Notes under the pieces: model-generated
What the model was told of the DNA's origin: nothing
What the model saw: only the letters and a program-made list of their open reading frames with translations
Database searches by the model: none
Made by a program: the position numbers and the translations under genes
DNA from: Branchiostoma lanceolatum
Lineage: Eukaryota; Chordata; Leptocardii; Amphioxiformes; Branchiostomatidae
Length of the DNA: 64,000 bases
Assembly: GCF_035083965.1 (NCBI RefSeq)
Contig: NC_089723.1
Location: forward strand, 32,925,193 to 32,989,192
Direction of reading: 5' to 3'
In this document: one piece after another, positions 30,901-37,040 of the stretch
Position numbering within the stretch: position 1 is the first letter of the stretch
Layout: every line of letters starts with the position of its first letter

Positions 30901-32312
30901 TATACAATTCATATCTTCGTAGAAACGAACTAAATCTTAGATTGTTTAATGACTTTCAAAGTGAACAGCTACCAATAAGGGCAAAGAGAAACAAAATCAA
31001 AAACAAGAAAATGAATAAGGTTTTGGAAGATTGTAAGTCCTCAGTACTTGGCGAGGAAGGTGAGCCATTATCTTCTGAAAGCTCAGTTAGTATTGCGGGA
31101 GCCAAGACAGGTAAAACCGGTGCAAAAACAACTGAAGACAATACATCTGATGATGACACACCACGGTCAAAATGGGGACCACGAAAGAGAAAACGAGATA
31201 GGAAAGAAAAACGCAAAAAGCTTTACGGAACACACGAGGAGTATTCAGACACATTTCTGAAGTCCTTGGACGAAAAGATAAGGGAAAAGTATAAAAGCTG
31301 TAAAGCTAGAGCCCCATTTTCAGAAGATCTGAACAGACTTTTGATAAGAACAGATTGTAAACGTGCAATTGAAGAACCAATGCATCAAGGTGACTTTGAA
31401 ATTGTCACTAGTGCCGTTGACCCTGACTCATTTGATTCATTTTTTGAAAGTATAAAACATTTTGCTGCAATAGCACGGGAAAGGAATGAAAATGTTCAAG
31501 TATCATTTGATCAGTGGGAAGACTACAAGTCATCAGCCCAATCGTTTACTGACAGGGATGTTACGCCACATGTGCGATATAGACTACCGATTTCATGTCA
31601 GTTACACACTACATTGAAACTTCTTTGTGAAACAGAAGTACAAGGTGTAGAAGTTGCAAGCGAAGAAATCATTTTCTCGGTGCAAACTGTTTCCAATGTT
31701 GATACTTGGTTTTTCCGTGCAAGTGTTCTGACATCAAATGTGTGGAAAAATGATTTCTCCAAACCAGTCATTCTCCATATTATTCTATCACCACCAGATA
31801 TGCCATCGACCATCAATGGTATTTACACTATCAATGAATTGTCAGACCAAATCAGCTTAAATCACAGAATTGTACCCAACTTGAATTCAAGCTGGAGAAA
31901 AAATGTCTTAGCTAATATGCACATTGTTCCACCAACAAATGAGAAAAATGTAGCATCAGAAAAAGATGTACCAGCTGTTAACTTCAGAATTGGCCATAAC
32001 TGTATGAAGGAAAACGAATATGCACTTCTGAGATATGACGATGAAAATTACAACAAAAATGATGATGGATTTGCACTGGTAAAAATACTTCAAATTGATA
32101 AAGATGATGGCAAAATAGATGTACAGTGGGCAGAGAAAGTTAACTCAAAATCAAATGTTTACCGATTGACAGAGTGTAAGTCCAGTGAACTTATTGAGAC
32201 TGTTATTGCGAACAATGTCAAGATAAGAAACAGTGCACGATCTAAACGTACTATATGTTTGGTGACTAAATTTAAAGATGTTGAAACAGCTTTCGAAAAT
32301 GAACAAGGTTGA
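6919..32312 (+). CDS. OTU-kinase-RecQ helicase-MULE transposase fusion gene (14 exons, 2881 aa predicted)
   Basis: Exons: 6919-6933, 10899-10974, 11357-11559, 12290-12445, 12889-13026, 13614-13703, 13869-13982, 14145-14234, 14400-14513, 15472-15561, 15727-15840, 16071-16140, 23695-24206, 25449-32312. Every junction has GT and AG, and phases match throughout (for example phase 1 across 10974/11357 and 16140/23695). The summed CDS is 8646 nt with no internal stop. Domains: OTU (residues ~45-195), three 68-residue repeats (197-400), TKL-type kinase (~435-715), tail repeats (~715-890), possible papain-like domain (~940-1110), RecQ helicase (~1260-1660), RQC (~1670-1775), FLYWCH-like knuckle (~1950-2006), DDE core (2187/2266/2385), and a C-terminal tail. 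Each domain is recognised from motifs; the fusion itself is inferred from splice phase. A poly(A) signal lies at 33958. Alternative: two or three adjacent genes whose phases match by chance. Confidence 0.7.
7838..8726. repeat. Interspersed repeat with (GACA)n tract
   Basis: The segment starts with CCCAAATCTCCATGAAATTTG and ends with TCTCCATTTTTCATGGAGATA after a (GACA)n run. Parts recur at 36108-36130 (AAAATCTCCATGAAACTTTG) and 36195-36225 (ATATCATTGTAATCCATCAAG). It is a dispersed repeat of unknown class without coding capacity. Confidence 0.5.
9475..10582. mobile_element. Possible TIR element with internal degenerate repeats
   Basis: The left end ATTATCTTCGCC (9475) and the right end GGCGAAGATAAT (about 10572) are inverted copies of 12 bp. 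Just inside the left end is a perfect 20-bp palindrome CCGAGTACTATAGTACTCGG (9485-9504). The interior contains three degenerate direct copies of an ACTCAAGAARCYNTTGATGGATCT...AAGGAAGGTCAAGTTC unit at about 9560, 9700 and 9860. I found no target duplication, so the boundaries are uncertain. Confidence 0.4.
10899..10974 (+). CDS. Fusion gene exon 2
   Basis: The exon lies between ATTAGCAG at 10898 and ACAG|GTATGA at 10974. In the phase set by exon 1 it reads 25 codons (start LPSDRWCGLSG) without a stop and ends in phase 1. The next exon (11357) also begins in phase 1, so the junction codon is G|AT (Asp31). No domain is recognisable. Confidence 0.55.
11260..11325. mobile_element. SINE body remnant beside the OTU exon
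   Basis: TTAAGTGCTCGAG...CAAACACAGGACCTCCATTTAACGTCC resembles the body of the 5S-type SINE at 3575-3635 (TTAACGTGTTCGAG...GAGCACGGGACCCCCGTTTTACGTCC). It has no head or tail. It ends about 30 bp before the splice acceptor of the first OTU exon. Confidence 0.4.
11357..13026 (+). CDS. OTU cysteine protease domain (fusion gene exons 3-5)
   Basis: Exons 11357-11559, 12290-12445 and 12889-13026 encode residues 31-196. The catalytic signature is RDGNCQFHSI with D57 and C60, the nucleophile loop of OTU-family deubiquitinases. The downstream SWGDDKTLQALSNIFQLPI helix is typical of the family, and H187 (ENHYVSL) is the expected catalytic histidine. OTU proteases cleave ubiquitin or ubiquitin-like conjugates in the cytosol or nucleus. 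The Cys, His and preceding Asp are all present, so activity is plausible. Introns are phase 0 within the domain. OTU and ULP1-type proteases are known passengers of some transposons, so the domain alone does not prove a host gene. Confidence 0.85.
13614..15840 (+). CDS. Fusion gene exons 6-11: three 68-residue repeats
   Basis: Exons 13614-13703, 13869-13982, 14145-14234, 14400-14513, 15472-15561 and 15727-15840 are all phase 0 at both ends, so any number of pairs can be included without shifting the frame. Each pair encodes GDTQRAWDGR... followed by VNTNPHDHED..., ending in a basic KHPRRKHRQRVPK segment that could act as a nuclear localisation or nucleic-acid-binding patch. The only coding difference I noticed is Ser to Arg in the second copy (HEDRFNE). 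No known domain is recognised. Confidence 0.75.
14634..15426. mobile_element. TIR element with TAA target duplication (PIF/Harbinger-like)
   Basis: The 793-bp element has terminal inverted repeats starting GGCCACAGCAAGTAA and continuing through ATGGATGACATC (about 35 bp). It is flanked by TAA at 14631-14633 and 15427-15429. The two other copies of the 531-bp unit keep the empty site GTGTTAATAGAAT, which fixes the boundaries exactly. A TAA/TWA target duplication is characteristic of PIF/Harbinger elements. It has no transposase, so it is non-autonomous. It lies in the intron before exon 10. Confidence 0.85.
16071..16140 (+). CDS. Fusion gene exon 12 (linker)
   Basis: The exon follows a strong polypyrimidine acceptor (TTTTTTTTCCAG) and ends AATG|GTTGGT in phase 1. 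It encodes IQNTDVCGLQ then AKKKRRQTRVFPN, a basic cluster resembling a nuclear localisation signal. The kinase exon at 23695 begins in phase 1 (G|GT), giving a continuous reading frame into the kinase. Confidence 0.6.
16921..16985. mobile_element. Partial TIR-like end (AAGCCACACCAG)
   Basis: AAGCCACACCAGTTTTAG resembles the terminal repeat of the short element at 33264-33463. No matching opposite end was found nearby, so this is at most a broken copy. Confidence 0.3.
17200..17560. repeat. Repeat with GATTGGAATCC motifs
   Basis: GATTGGAATCCTAC occurs near 17223 and 17388, and GGAATTCCAATCTGTAC near 17424. The same words make up the arms of the foldback element at 21671-21771, so this is probably a related degenerate element. 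The short open frames here are not supported as genes. Confidence 0.4.
17893..17898 (-). terminator. Poly(A) signal for the antisense nested gene
   Basis: AATAAA on the minus strand (TTTATT on plus) lies about 130 bp past the stop codon at 18027. Confidence 0.4.
18027..21909 (-). CDS. Nested antisense gene, six exons, 184 aa, function unknown
   Basis: Minus-strand exons in order: 21855-21909 (ATG), 21313-21371, 20436-20520, 20048-20196, 18269-18440, 18027-18061. All have GT donors and AG acceptors, phases are consistent, and the CDS totals 555 nt. The protein starts MAFNTYSKEDTQSQ, is acidic (ICFDDSDWIED), has a hydrophobic stretch from exon 4 (CKLFILSILCTFCGFPLVC) and a charged helical C-terminal region (DDDDKEHEAYERQKQQ, then AWAKKKWREAVVEFKR). 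I do not recognise a family. The start of exon 4 is the weakest choice: other acceptors exist, and the hydrophobic stretch depends on it. The ATG exon has its own acceptor at 21912, so a 5' non-coding exon is likely. It lies wholly inside intron 12 of the fusion gene. Confidence 0.5.
19010..19640. repeat. GC-rich patch with CCCGCTG/GCTGACGGG motifs
   Basis: This block is GC-rich against an AT-rich intron. Near its two ends it has CGCGTCAGCGG (about 19050) and its inverted form CCGCTGACGCG (about 19459), with several further TCCCGCTG/GACGGGA repeats. It may be a non-autonomous TIR element. No target duplication was found. Confidence 0.35.
19625..19795. repeat. ~172-bp dispersed repeat, copy 1
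   Basis: From CTATACCACAACAAAGGTCA to GCAAACTGGGCTTTGT the sequence is essentially identical to 20759-20930. It contains a perfect AGGTCAAAGGTCA direct repeat (DR1). Confidence 0.85.
20690..20930. repeat. Dispersed repeat, copy 2
   Basis: 20759-20930 repeats 19625-19795. The flanking GGGGAGGGAGCAGTTGAACA phrase (20700) also occurs at 18843, so pieces of one element are scattered three times in this intron. Confidence 0.8.
21187..21240. repeat. 54-bp segment identical to 37119-37172
   Basis: The run from TTATCACGGTTTTCGATTG to ATGGGATAAATA is the same at both sites. The second site adjoins the 70-bp minisatellite, so this is probably an end or fragment of that repeat family. Confidence 0.8.
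21671..21771. mobile_element. 101-bp foldback element
   Basis: The arms start TATATGTCACAGTACAGATT and pair with the reverse complement at 21735-21771 over about 37 bp with one mismatch and one indel. There is almost no spacer. I found no convincing target duplication. Confidence 0.7.
22165..22604 (+). pseudogene. LINE reverse-transcriptase C-terminal fragment with internal duplication
   Basis: The translation around FGELGWKCITSLQDKLRLKY and the later WPKLI and NKHWVN segments resembles the region after the reverse transcriptase domain of CR1/L2-like non-LTR elements. A ~149-bp part (22165-22313) is repeated in tandem at 22314-22462. The frame stops at 22603, and further related but broken coding continues to about 22860. 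It is a dead fragment with no catalytic motif. Confidence 0.5.
22870..23694 (+). other. 3' part of fusion intron 12
   Basis: I see no gene in this stretch. It is AT-rich with a poly-C run near 23230 and ends with the kinase exon acceptor TTTCAATTACAG. Confidence 0.5.
23695..24206 (+). CDS. Protein kinase N-lobe and catalytic loop (fusion gene exon 13)
   Basis: This exon encodes residues 424-594. It has a degenerate glycine loop (SQGQSCHVYKG), the ATP-anchoring lysine in VAIK (K473), a C-helix glutamate candidate in IENEESIFKKLEHKNVV, and the catalytic loop HCDIKSANFLL with D573 and N578. The next exon starts with VADFG, so the intron splits the domain just before the DFG motif. Sequence style and the C-lobe suggest a TKL (RIPK/MLK-like) Ser/Thr or dual-specificity kinase. 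Apart from the reduced glycine loop, the catalytic residues are intact. Confidence 0.9.
24207..25448 (+). other. Fusion gene intron 13
   Basis: This 1.2-kb phase-0 intron splits the kinase domain. No gene or clear repeat is seen in it. Confidence 0.7.
25449..32312 (+). CDS. Fusion gene exon 14: kinase C-lobe, RecQ helicase, transposase (2287 codons)
   Basis: One uninterrupted 6.9-kb exon encodes residues 595-2881. It begins with the kinase DFG (597-599), then AAPE (E634) and DIYS, completing the kinase at about 715. Tail repeats, a possible papain-like domain (C945, H1093), a RecQ helicase (~1260-1660), an RQC winged helix (~1670-1775), a FLYWCH-like zinc knuckle (C1963, C1970, H2004, H2006), a MULE-like DDE core (D2187, D2266, E2385), a Lys/Arg-rich spacer (KKMNK, RKRKRDRKEKRKK) and a C-terminal region follow. 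Such a long exon in an otherwise intron-rich gene is typical of transposon or retrocopy ancestry. The reading frame is intact and so probably under selection or young. Confidence 0.85.
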   Translation, partial: VADFGQSMHQVGMSIASSSSMSSQPTSKRLKGTLAFAAPETLETTRNECADLPTKASDIYSLVLYFVQIVCPERIHPWEGVVRKPIFIPEQAASGKRPLLPETIEGVSNEVKDLLFKVIREGWNQCPTQRPNSADVVKAIKKISNELLHESQAEIIDLNCRQNNSEEIVSPTEMPNSANVVIAKSINKISNELLHESQAEISSTATKDNHDNHKLEIIDLDCRQNNSEEIVSPTEMPNSANVVKAKSINKMSNELLHESQAEIAATKHNHDDHKLEIIDLNCSQNSLEEIVSNIVMFSRHMGNIETDPMKSLPSFVTRNPVILQELSNLAISASDESIEEFLSKFTGGNACTFLSVILAINLSNCYENDKLCLKKLIEMICDKITNSPSTFNSYRDIAKYYSVDEALDILTKTGDLNRKYNADIQLDLEAGTDVEMAKTALFDSLKSAIMTTSEISTLGVYLCDPFSCCLSIIAVAADIWNIVFIDTHKVSTQHGGKGHGVLIVHKITKEKMQEELCTFVEWLYCRMDLYSQTGWQQYWIIKPYNDCNKYLMDGEISDEALCLVDLNDADPNLAAGQTANDELSFPSPVTDFISDGISIYKNDPSLIVTQQSKNNTPVHLTDPNCAIDESSQNLGSDKQQTEEVSFFLKDTLSESVEIEESTAQKFGRLNKQIFGYDCFRKGQLEALQCLRKKRDTYLYWPTGSGKGHVHRFFAFLNNKMVFVITPTISLMVDQCQQINRLGFDQRLSACFLGSAQKDLDVEKDMKEGKYNVVYLTPEKFVSLESELHDIKGKKEICLFVLEEAHCNIQWKSFRPIFNELVLVLNQHPEVPRLALSATPPGGDINHLIDIAELREPIISTIPMFRPELQLSVQSGCAIKNPIITIKSMIDDTPGKTVIFFDLILTLNSFVDKIKDMYDICPAIYHGRVEDKTNSMATILSPNVKLIAATKALCVGIDIPDVTLVIHYEAPDSLEVYMQGAGRAGRQNNSLAQCVLFYNDEDLKRQSSNRYKEENVKTKEEMMKSQLKVLAYCHTKECRWKFLLEHFGQSLPESGEKCQKSCDNCLRSNRNPDDYVDVTDVASKLLLTIAELGRFQSKTTIIHVARGTTAKSVWSKVGKTKIQSMKSHGLLAQHSKAFVIVLFDDIIPDYINFEDGYRNIYYKLTDRGKVFVERTEDGCFKIATDIEDRILLRKRHIYESQLTPEGFKSRRARKRKSDTPEGSLSKCPKMSDAEIENVKSKIVLAPSFVTVETEESIHKAIDTSSRQNGLTQEFWSVALDQQLPRGDFCLDCEDPVPLEGRQFDVDWKIFSAAIDTEGVKITFKSQWTSFFSGYHLNDNTVLWHSKGAEFRSTMDQLRLNGKGVSIRWRCGNFNNGCYITKTWVSCGIVREENTPLKITFAEVITSSTRRHKHLYGDLPQRNRTKKGKTCDFSSLGTSYEDHTQIKTKTPSVVKPALKFLRNNIESFNNNPSAYISGRENLRYSECRNDRTKETELKYPYLKDVTTISDSSVQNTSIRKEYHRVEALLHYIAECNEKKSMKAGTYDAKKKVGLHKSYIISLEYIKCGDGILAVCTDFVAVKLFNLFGHNVLQIDGTGIGRWVDGHKIQIWSLQVDVDILRADSYPTAKYPVCEIFSVNDNTAFSISKGISVFKNYCAKMTRGRTVEPALVKLDADPAEIKAVKENYKYACRIVELNHVNNTVEEFLLATFTTKDTEKYHALLWQYWLRYLNSSDSLTAKVIADEIKSFCETYLSAHVSKKVITKLVKYFNYPETVCAFGRSHVDPKHLGPAEQEGWHNLIKNVYSDQNSVNYKYLDEVIYNSYLRRNELNLRLFNDFQSEQLPIRAKRNKIKNKKMNKVLEDCKSSVLGEEGEPLSSESSVSIAGAKTGKTGAKTTEDNTSDDDTPRSKWGPRKRKRDRKEKRKKLYGTHEEYSDTFLKSLDEKIREKYKSCKARAPFSEDLNRLLIRTDCKRAIEEPMHQGDFEIVTSAVDPDSFDSFFESIKHFAAIARERNENVQVSFDQWEDYKSSAQSFTDRDVTPHVRYRLPISCQLHTTLKLLCETEVQGVEVASEEIIFSVQTVSNVDTWFFRASVLTSNVWKNDFSKPVILHIILSPPDMPSTINGIYTINELSDQISLNHRIVPNLNSSWRKNVLANMHIVPPTNEKNVASEKDVPAVNFRIGHNCMKENEYALLRYDDENYNKNDDGFALVKILQIDKDDGKIDVQWAEKVNSKSNVYRLTECKSSELIETVIANNVKIRNSARSKRTICLVTKFKDVETAFENEQG
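25850..26335 (+). repeat. In-frame tail repeats after the kinase
   Basis: The segment PNSADVVKAIKKISNELLHE with the following SQAEIIDLNC and NNSEEIVS parts recurs about three times within residues 728-890, with changes and small insertions. The first copy is the last helix of the kinase domain, so the repeats arose by tandem duplication of that end. Confidence 0.85.
26480..27090 (+). other. Possible papain-like cysteine protease domain within exon 14
   Basis: Residues ~940-1130 include FTGGNACTFLSVILAINL (C945) and KGHGVLIVHK (H1093), spaced like the Cys and His of small papain-fold proteases. A conserved-looking WQQYWIIKPY follows. I infer a second, non-OTU peptidase from this pattern alone. 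It could equally be a structural domain without activity. Confidence 0.35.
27440..28985 (+). other. RecQ-type helicase module within exon 14
   Basis: Motifs in order: motif 0 FGYDCFRKGQLEAL (~1267), Walker A WPTGSGKG (~1294), VITPTISLMVDQ, LTPEKF, Walker B LEEAHC (~1395), SATPPGG, IDIPDVTLVIHYEAPDS, and motif VI QGAGRAGR (~1572). The zinc region is C1631 (CRWKF) with CQKSCDNC (to C1658), and an RQC-like winged helix follows (SKLLLTIAELGRF, then YKLTDRGK). RecQ enzymes unwind DNA 3'-5' using ATP. Here the Walker A Ser/Thr is Gly and the Walker B Asp is Glu, so ATPase activity is doubtful. Confidence 0.85.
29380..30960 (+). other. FLYWCH-like knuckle and MULE-like DDE transposase core within exon 14
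   Basis: RWRCGNFNNGC with a later RRHKH gives C1963-x6-C1970...H2004-x-H2006, the layout of FLYWCH/WRKY-type zinc fingers that often precede Mutator-like transposases. The core has VLQIDGTGIGRW (D2187), LVKLDADPAEIKAVKE (D2266) followed by a C...H pair, and PAEQEGWHNL (E2385), spaced 79 and 119 residues. This fits an RNase H-fold DDE enzyme of the MULE type. The assignment is from pattern only. Confidence 0.55.
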
Positions 32313-33963
32313 GTGTTTATTTAAAAAAAGGGTTCATCCCCATGAGATAATGTCTATGCCACAGCTTTACATTATTCTTATTTTGTAAACACACTAAAGT
32401 TAAACTACTAGTAGATATTTGGTTCAAGTGACAATTAAGCACAATGAGAGTACTGGCAATATTTTTTCTTTTTAATGCACACATACATGTATATGCTATT
32501 CTGGTCCTTTGCATCTTATGTGTCCACCATTTGTCACATAAAGTTTAAGCTGTTCTGACAATACTGCACCCACATAATGTTTCATTTCATGATACTTCGA
32601 AATATCAGCTAAATTAGGACACTCCTCAATTTATGAAAAAGGTTCTTAGGCAGTACAAGTACAGGTGTGAGGTCTATTGCAGAATTTTGGTCTTAGCCAA
32701 TCGTACATAATCTATTTTCTATTGGTGCAGTTAGATTGGACTAATAGTTCAAGTTTAGGAGTCCCAGTAAGATAGACAGGTCGTCGGTAAGTAGGTAACT
32801 CATCCGTGGTGAGACTTGATTGCTGAAACCAGGTAATTATATGACATAGCCACGTAATAAATCCAGCTACTAGTATTCAAGTTTTAAAGGCGAAAACTGA
32901 ACATTCAAAATACTTAAAGTGAGCTAATAAACTAGCCTGAGATTGTCATGTTTAGTTCCAGGATCTACATTCACAAGGAATATTACTTAGTATTACCCTG
33001 GAAATACATTTTGGGTGAAACTTTTTTATTTTTTCTGGCCAACTAACGTCAAAATCATTTCCACACCTTCCTGTGTAATTTAGTATGGTGGTTCTCTGAC
33101 TTCACACTGAAAAGCTGAAGAACAAGAAAAAATATTACATTTGTCAGGCCTAAAATATCTTCTCTTTTCTTCTGAACCACACCTTCCAAAGTTGCAGAGA
33201 AAATATTCAATTATGTCAATTTATCCTATCTAGCTAGCTACTGAGCATAGTGTCTCTTTAGTAGGCCACACCAGTTAAATTTCTTTAAGAAAAACTTTAG
33301 CACAAAAGGCTGGGGTGAAAAAATTGCTCCTGACCCTATTCACACCATGAAACTGTGCAAAGCAAAGTACAGACTTTCCACAGAGATTCTGTTTTCATGT
33401 TGATTTTGGAATTTAGCAGTTTGTTTTAAAACCTGTTAACCAAGAAATTAAATTGGTGTGGCCTCATCTGCCATGTATCTAACCATCTATGTGAAAATAT
33501 TATCAAAGAAAGATAGAAAGAAAGATATGTATGATATCTATAATGTCAATAAGAAATGTGTTGAATTTGTCATGTTTATTTATCTGTCATGAACATGTAG
33601 CCTTTCATTAATGTATGGATTGCAGAGTGACCAAAATCTTTGAAAATGGTGAAAATGGTGATGAAATCAAAGAAACTGATACCTGAATCCTTACTTACAG
33701 TTACAGTTTTCATGAGACAATGAATGGTAATACATAATGATGTGTAGAATAAGTCCCAGTACTAGTATTAAAGATTTTTACCCAGGATTCCTTAATAATT
33801 ATGTAACCATCGTTTAATAATGGTTTGAACTTGTACATTTGTATGTGAAATGGATTGAAGTATGATAAATGAACACATCTTTTTTGTAAATTAAAGATAT
33901 GGTATGCCAAGCTTTAAGCCAACTTGGCATGAGTTTGTACCGTCACATTGATACTTCAATAAA
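32313..33963 (+). other. Likely 3' UTR of the fusion gene
   Basis: No gene is seen. AATAAA at 33958-33963 is the most convincing poly(A) signal; earlier AATAAA words occur near 32866 and 32927. A short TIR element sits at 33264-33463. A hairpin TGCCAAG/CTTGGCA lies near 33904-33928. Confidence 0.45.
33264..33463. mobile_element. 200-bp TIR element (MITE)
   Basis: The ends GGCCACACCAGTTAAATTTC and its reverse complement (GAAATTAAATTGGTGTGGCC) form inverted repeats of about 21 bp with two or three mismatches. The ends share GGCCACA with the Harbinger-like element at 14634, and possible 3-bp flanks differ (GTA and TCA). Probably a small PIF/Harbinger-like element. Confidence 0.55.
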
Positions 33964-34149
33964 ATGTTGGATTTCCAAAATATCAATGTATTATGATTGT
34001 TTTCTTTGTTGAGACTATAACTGTACTATTACCGGTAAGTATAATGTATGGAGTAACATGCTACAAACAAGCTGATCAGCCTACAACAGAAGTTCCTATT
34101 CATGAAGATATTTCCAAGCTTTATGCCCATAATCAATGGGCTGCTCCAA

Positions 34150-34370
34150 AAAAAAGTTGTGGAGGGGGTGGAAGAGGTACAAAATCAGGTTTTACCCCTA
34201 CCCTACCTCCAATCCAGAAATCAGGTTTTACCCCTACCCTACCTCCCCCCCCCCCAGTTCCTAATCCAAAATGGCCCAACTGACCCTAGTTCCAGGTCAA
34301 AGATTGCTCCCCCCCCCCTATTTCCTAATCCAAAATTGCCCAACCGCCCTGGTTCCTAATCCAGATGCTT
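34150..34370. repeat. Pyrimidine-rich short tandem repeats
   Basis: Imperfect repeats of CAGGTTTTACCCCTACCCTA and CCTAATCCAAAATKGCCCAA, with poly-C runs near 34248 and 34310. No coding support. Confidence 0.6.
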
Positions 34371-34605
34371 GAACCCTATAGCCTCTACCAGGCTCCGCCG
34401 GATGGCTGGAAAAATAGTAGAAATTGGCCGTAATAGAGTGAATAGTGTGCCAAGGGAGTTAGCTACGGAGGGAGTACATTATGCCATCGACGTATAATGT
34501 ACTCCCTCCGTAGCTAACTCCCTTGGCACACTATTCACTCTATTACGGCCAATTTCTACTATTTTTCCAGCCATCCGGCGGAGCCTGGTAGAGGCTAGAA
34601 CCCTA
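34371..34605. mobile_element. Perfect palindromic element, 104-bp arms, 8-bp target duplication
   Basis: The element spans 34379-34597 (219 bp): arms 34379-34482 and 34494-34597 are exact reverse complements, with an 11-bp loop. It starts TAGCCTCTACCAGG and is flanked by identical 8-bp GAACCCTA at 34371-34378 and 34598-34605. An 8-bp duplication points to hAT-type transposition. The lack of any arm mismatch indicates a very recent insertion or gene conversion between arms. Confidence 0.9.
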
Positions 34606-36240
34606 CCCCCCTTCCAATCCAGCCTCTTCCCTTCAGGAAAAAGAACATGGGTGGTGACATTATACATGTATACAGGAAGAAAACCGTTGAAAGTGTTTGT
34701 TTCTTTAATAAATGTGAACACGACTGTCAAACAAGCACCCTCATACATTCTCGTCTATGACCTCCTAATCTCCGAACAGTTAATCAAGGTCAAGACATGG
34801 AAAATAGTTTGCCCACACGAACAGAAACATGTTTTCATAACTTGCCGCCAGAAAAGTTACCTCGAATGCTGATTGGTGTATACGATGGCGCAAATTGAAG
34901 ATAATCTTCTTCAGTATCACGAAACGGTTCCATTGGGCTCCCTAATCCAATCCAGAACAATATTTTCTGACGCCATGTTGTCTTTCAGGGCATCTAATAT
35001 GACCTTTGACACCAGGCACATCAGGATCCAAAAAGACAAACAACCGTGGCCATACCGTCAGTACGATAGAATAGATAAAAAGACAACATATGACAGACTA
35101 AAAGTGTGTCGTAGATAGATGGGATTTTAAAAAAAGATGGAGCAACGACATAATATTTACTGATCACTATCATTTTCTCCTTACCCCACTTCTTTGTTTC
35201 CTGCTCATTTTATTTCTCTAAATTCACCTCGCGGGCTGCACCCATAAGTGACCGTAAAGTGGTTTGTGTTAGATTTAAAGAAGCAAGGGTGTAGATAAGT
35301 TATTTCCTAATTTTGTGGAGATTTCACGTAGTATGCCAGTGTAATGGATATAATTTGATGCATTCTGCATTCCGCTAGAGGACGCAGCTACACGAGCGTC
35401 TAATCAGTGTCTAAGAAGCCTGGCGAGATAGTGAGCTCAGGTAGAAAGCCGATTCTTTTCCGTACACACGTACCTGGATACCTACCTACGAGCCCTTCCC
35501 AAAAGTTGGTAGAGCATCTCAGGTAGCACCCGACAACGACTCCGTGCGACCATTGAAGGAGGTACGGCAGTGCCATATGTAACCGAGCCGGTTTAGCAGC
35601 CGATTCTAGCAGTAGGTTTAGCAGCCGATTTCTGACTATAGGAAAGATAGCAGCTGATTCGGATACATCTGTTTCTACTGTCTTTTACTGATTTCGTACA
35701 ATTGTACAATGTAATATGAATATGTATAACGTTATCATCTTCAAATAAAAATTAATGCCTTGACTGGACTGGACTGCGCCAAGAAGGGCAAGGTTATGTT
35801 TTCGGTGGCGTTCGTGTGTTTGTCTGTCAACATGATAACTCGAGAATGCCTCGATGCATTGTCTAGATATTTGTTATTTGAGTAGGTGTTGATTAGACCT
35901 CAAATGATTGGACTCTATGCCTCCTGGCGGCTTTCGGTGGTACTTGAACAGTAAGTTGGTGTTAGGTGCCTTTCCCAAGGGCACAACATCAGTGGCATGT
36001 TAGAAGTTGTAGATGGCTATGGCCCAAATGGCAAAATTCTGATTGAGGGGTGCTTTCCCAACAATACAAAGGTGTTTTAGATATCTCTTACTAGTAAAAC
36101 AAGACCCAAAATCTCCATGAAACTTTGGATTAAACCAGTCCCCCCCCCCCCCCAATCAATATCCCTCAATTGTATGATCCCCACCTGTCGGGCCCTAAAT
36201 ATCATTGTAATCCATCAAGAAGCTCTTGATTTACTGGTAA
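34606..36240. other. Intergenic spacer
   Basis: Several short open frames occur but none shows a recognisable domain or splice structure. A fragment near 35820-35925 resembles the degenerate repeat at 9560-9950, and 36108-36225 resembles the repeat at 7838-8726. Confidence 0.5.
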
Positions 36241-36246
36241 GTTTTA

Positions 36247-37040
36247 TTTAGATTTCTCTTATAGTGAATCGCTGGGATAAGGGGGTGCTATCCCAACAAT
36301 ACACTAGTAAGAGATATTTAGATTTCTCTTATAGTGAATCGCTGGGATAAGGGGTTGCTATCCCAACAATACACTAGTAAGAGATATTTAGATTTCTCTT
36401 ATAGTGAATCGCTGGGATAAGGGGGTGCTATCCCAACAATACACTAGTAAGAGATTTCTCTTATAGTGAATCGCTGGGATAAGGGGGTGCTATCCCAACA
36501 ATACACTAGTAAGAGATATTTAGATTTCTCTTATAGTGAATCGCTGGGATAAGGGGGTGCTATCCCAACAATACACTAGTAAGAGATATTTAGATTTCTC
36601 TTATAGTGAATCGCTGGGATAAGGGGGTGCTATCCCAACAATACACTAGTAAGAGATTTCTGTTATAGTGAATCGCTGGGATAAGGGGGTGCTATCCCAA
36701 CAATACACTAGTAAGAGATTTCTCTTATAGTGAATCGCTGGGATAAGGGGGTGCTATCCCAACAATACACTAGTAAGAGATATTTAGATTTCTCTTATAG
36801 TGAATCGCTGGGATAAGAGGGTGCTATCCCAACAATACACTAGTAAGAGATATTTAGATATCTCTTATAGTGAATCGCTGGGATAAGGGGGTGCTACACT
36901 AGTAAGAGATATTTAGATTTCTCTTATAGTGAATCGCTGGGATAAGAGGGTGCTATCCCAACAATACACTAGTAAGAGATATTTAGATATCTCTTATAGT
37001 GAATCGCTGGGATAAGGGGGTGCTATCCCATGAATTTACT
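36247..37040. repeat. 70-bp minisatellite, 12 copies
   Basis: GCTGGGATAA occurs 12 times between 36271 and 37006, mostly 70 bp apart with a 62-bp variant. Each unit contains two potential hairpins: AAGAGA...TCTCTT and GGGATA...TATCCC. A 54-bp segment shared with 21187-21240 follows at 37119-37172. Confidence 0.95.
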
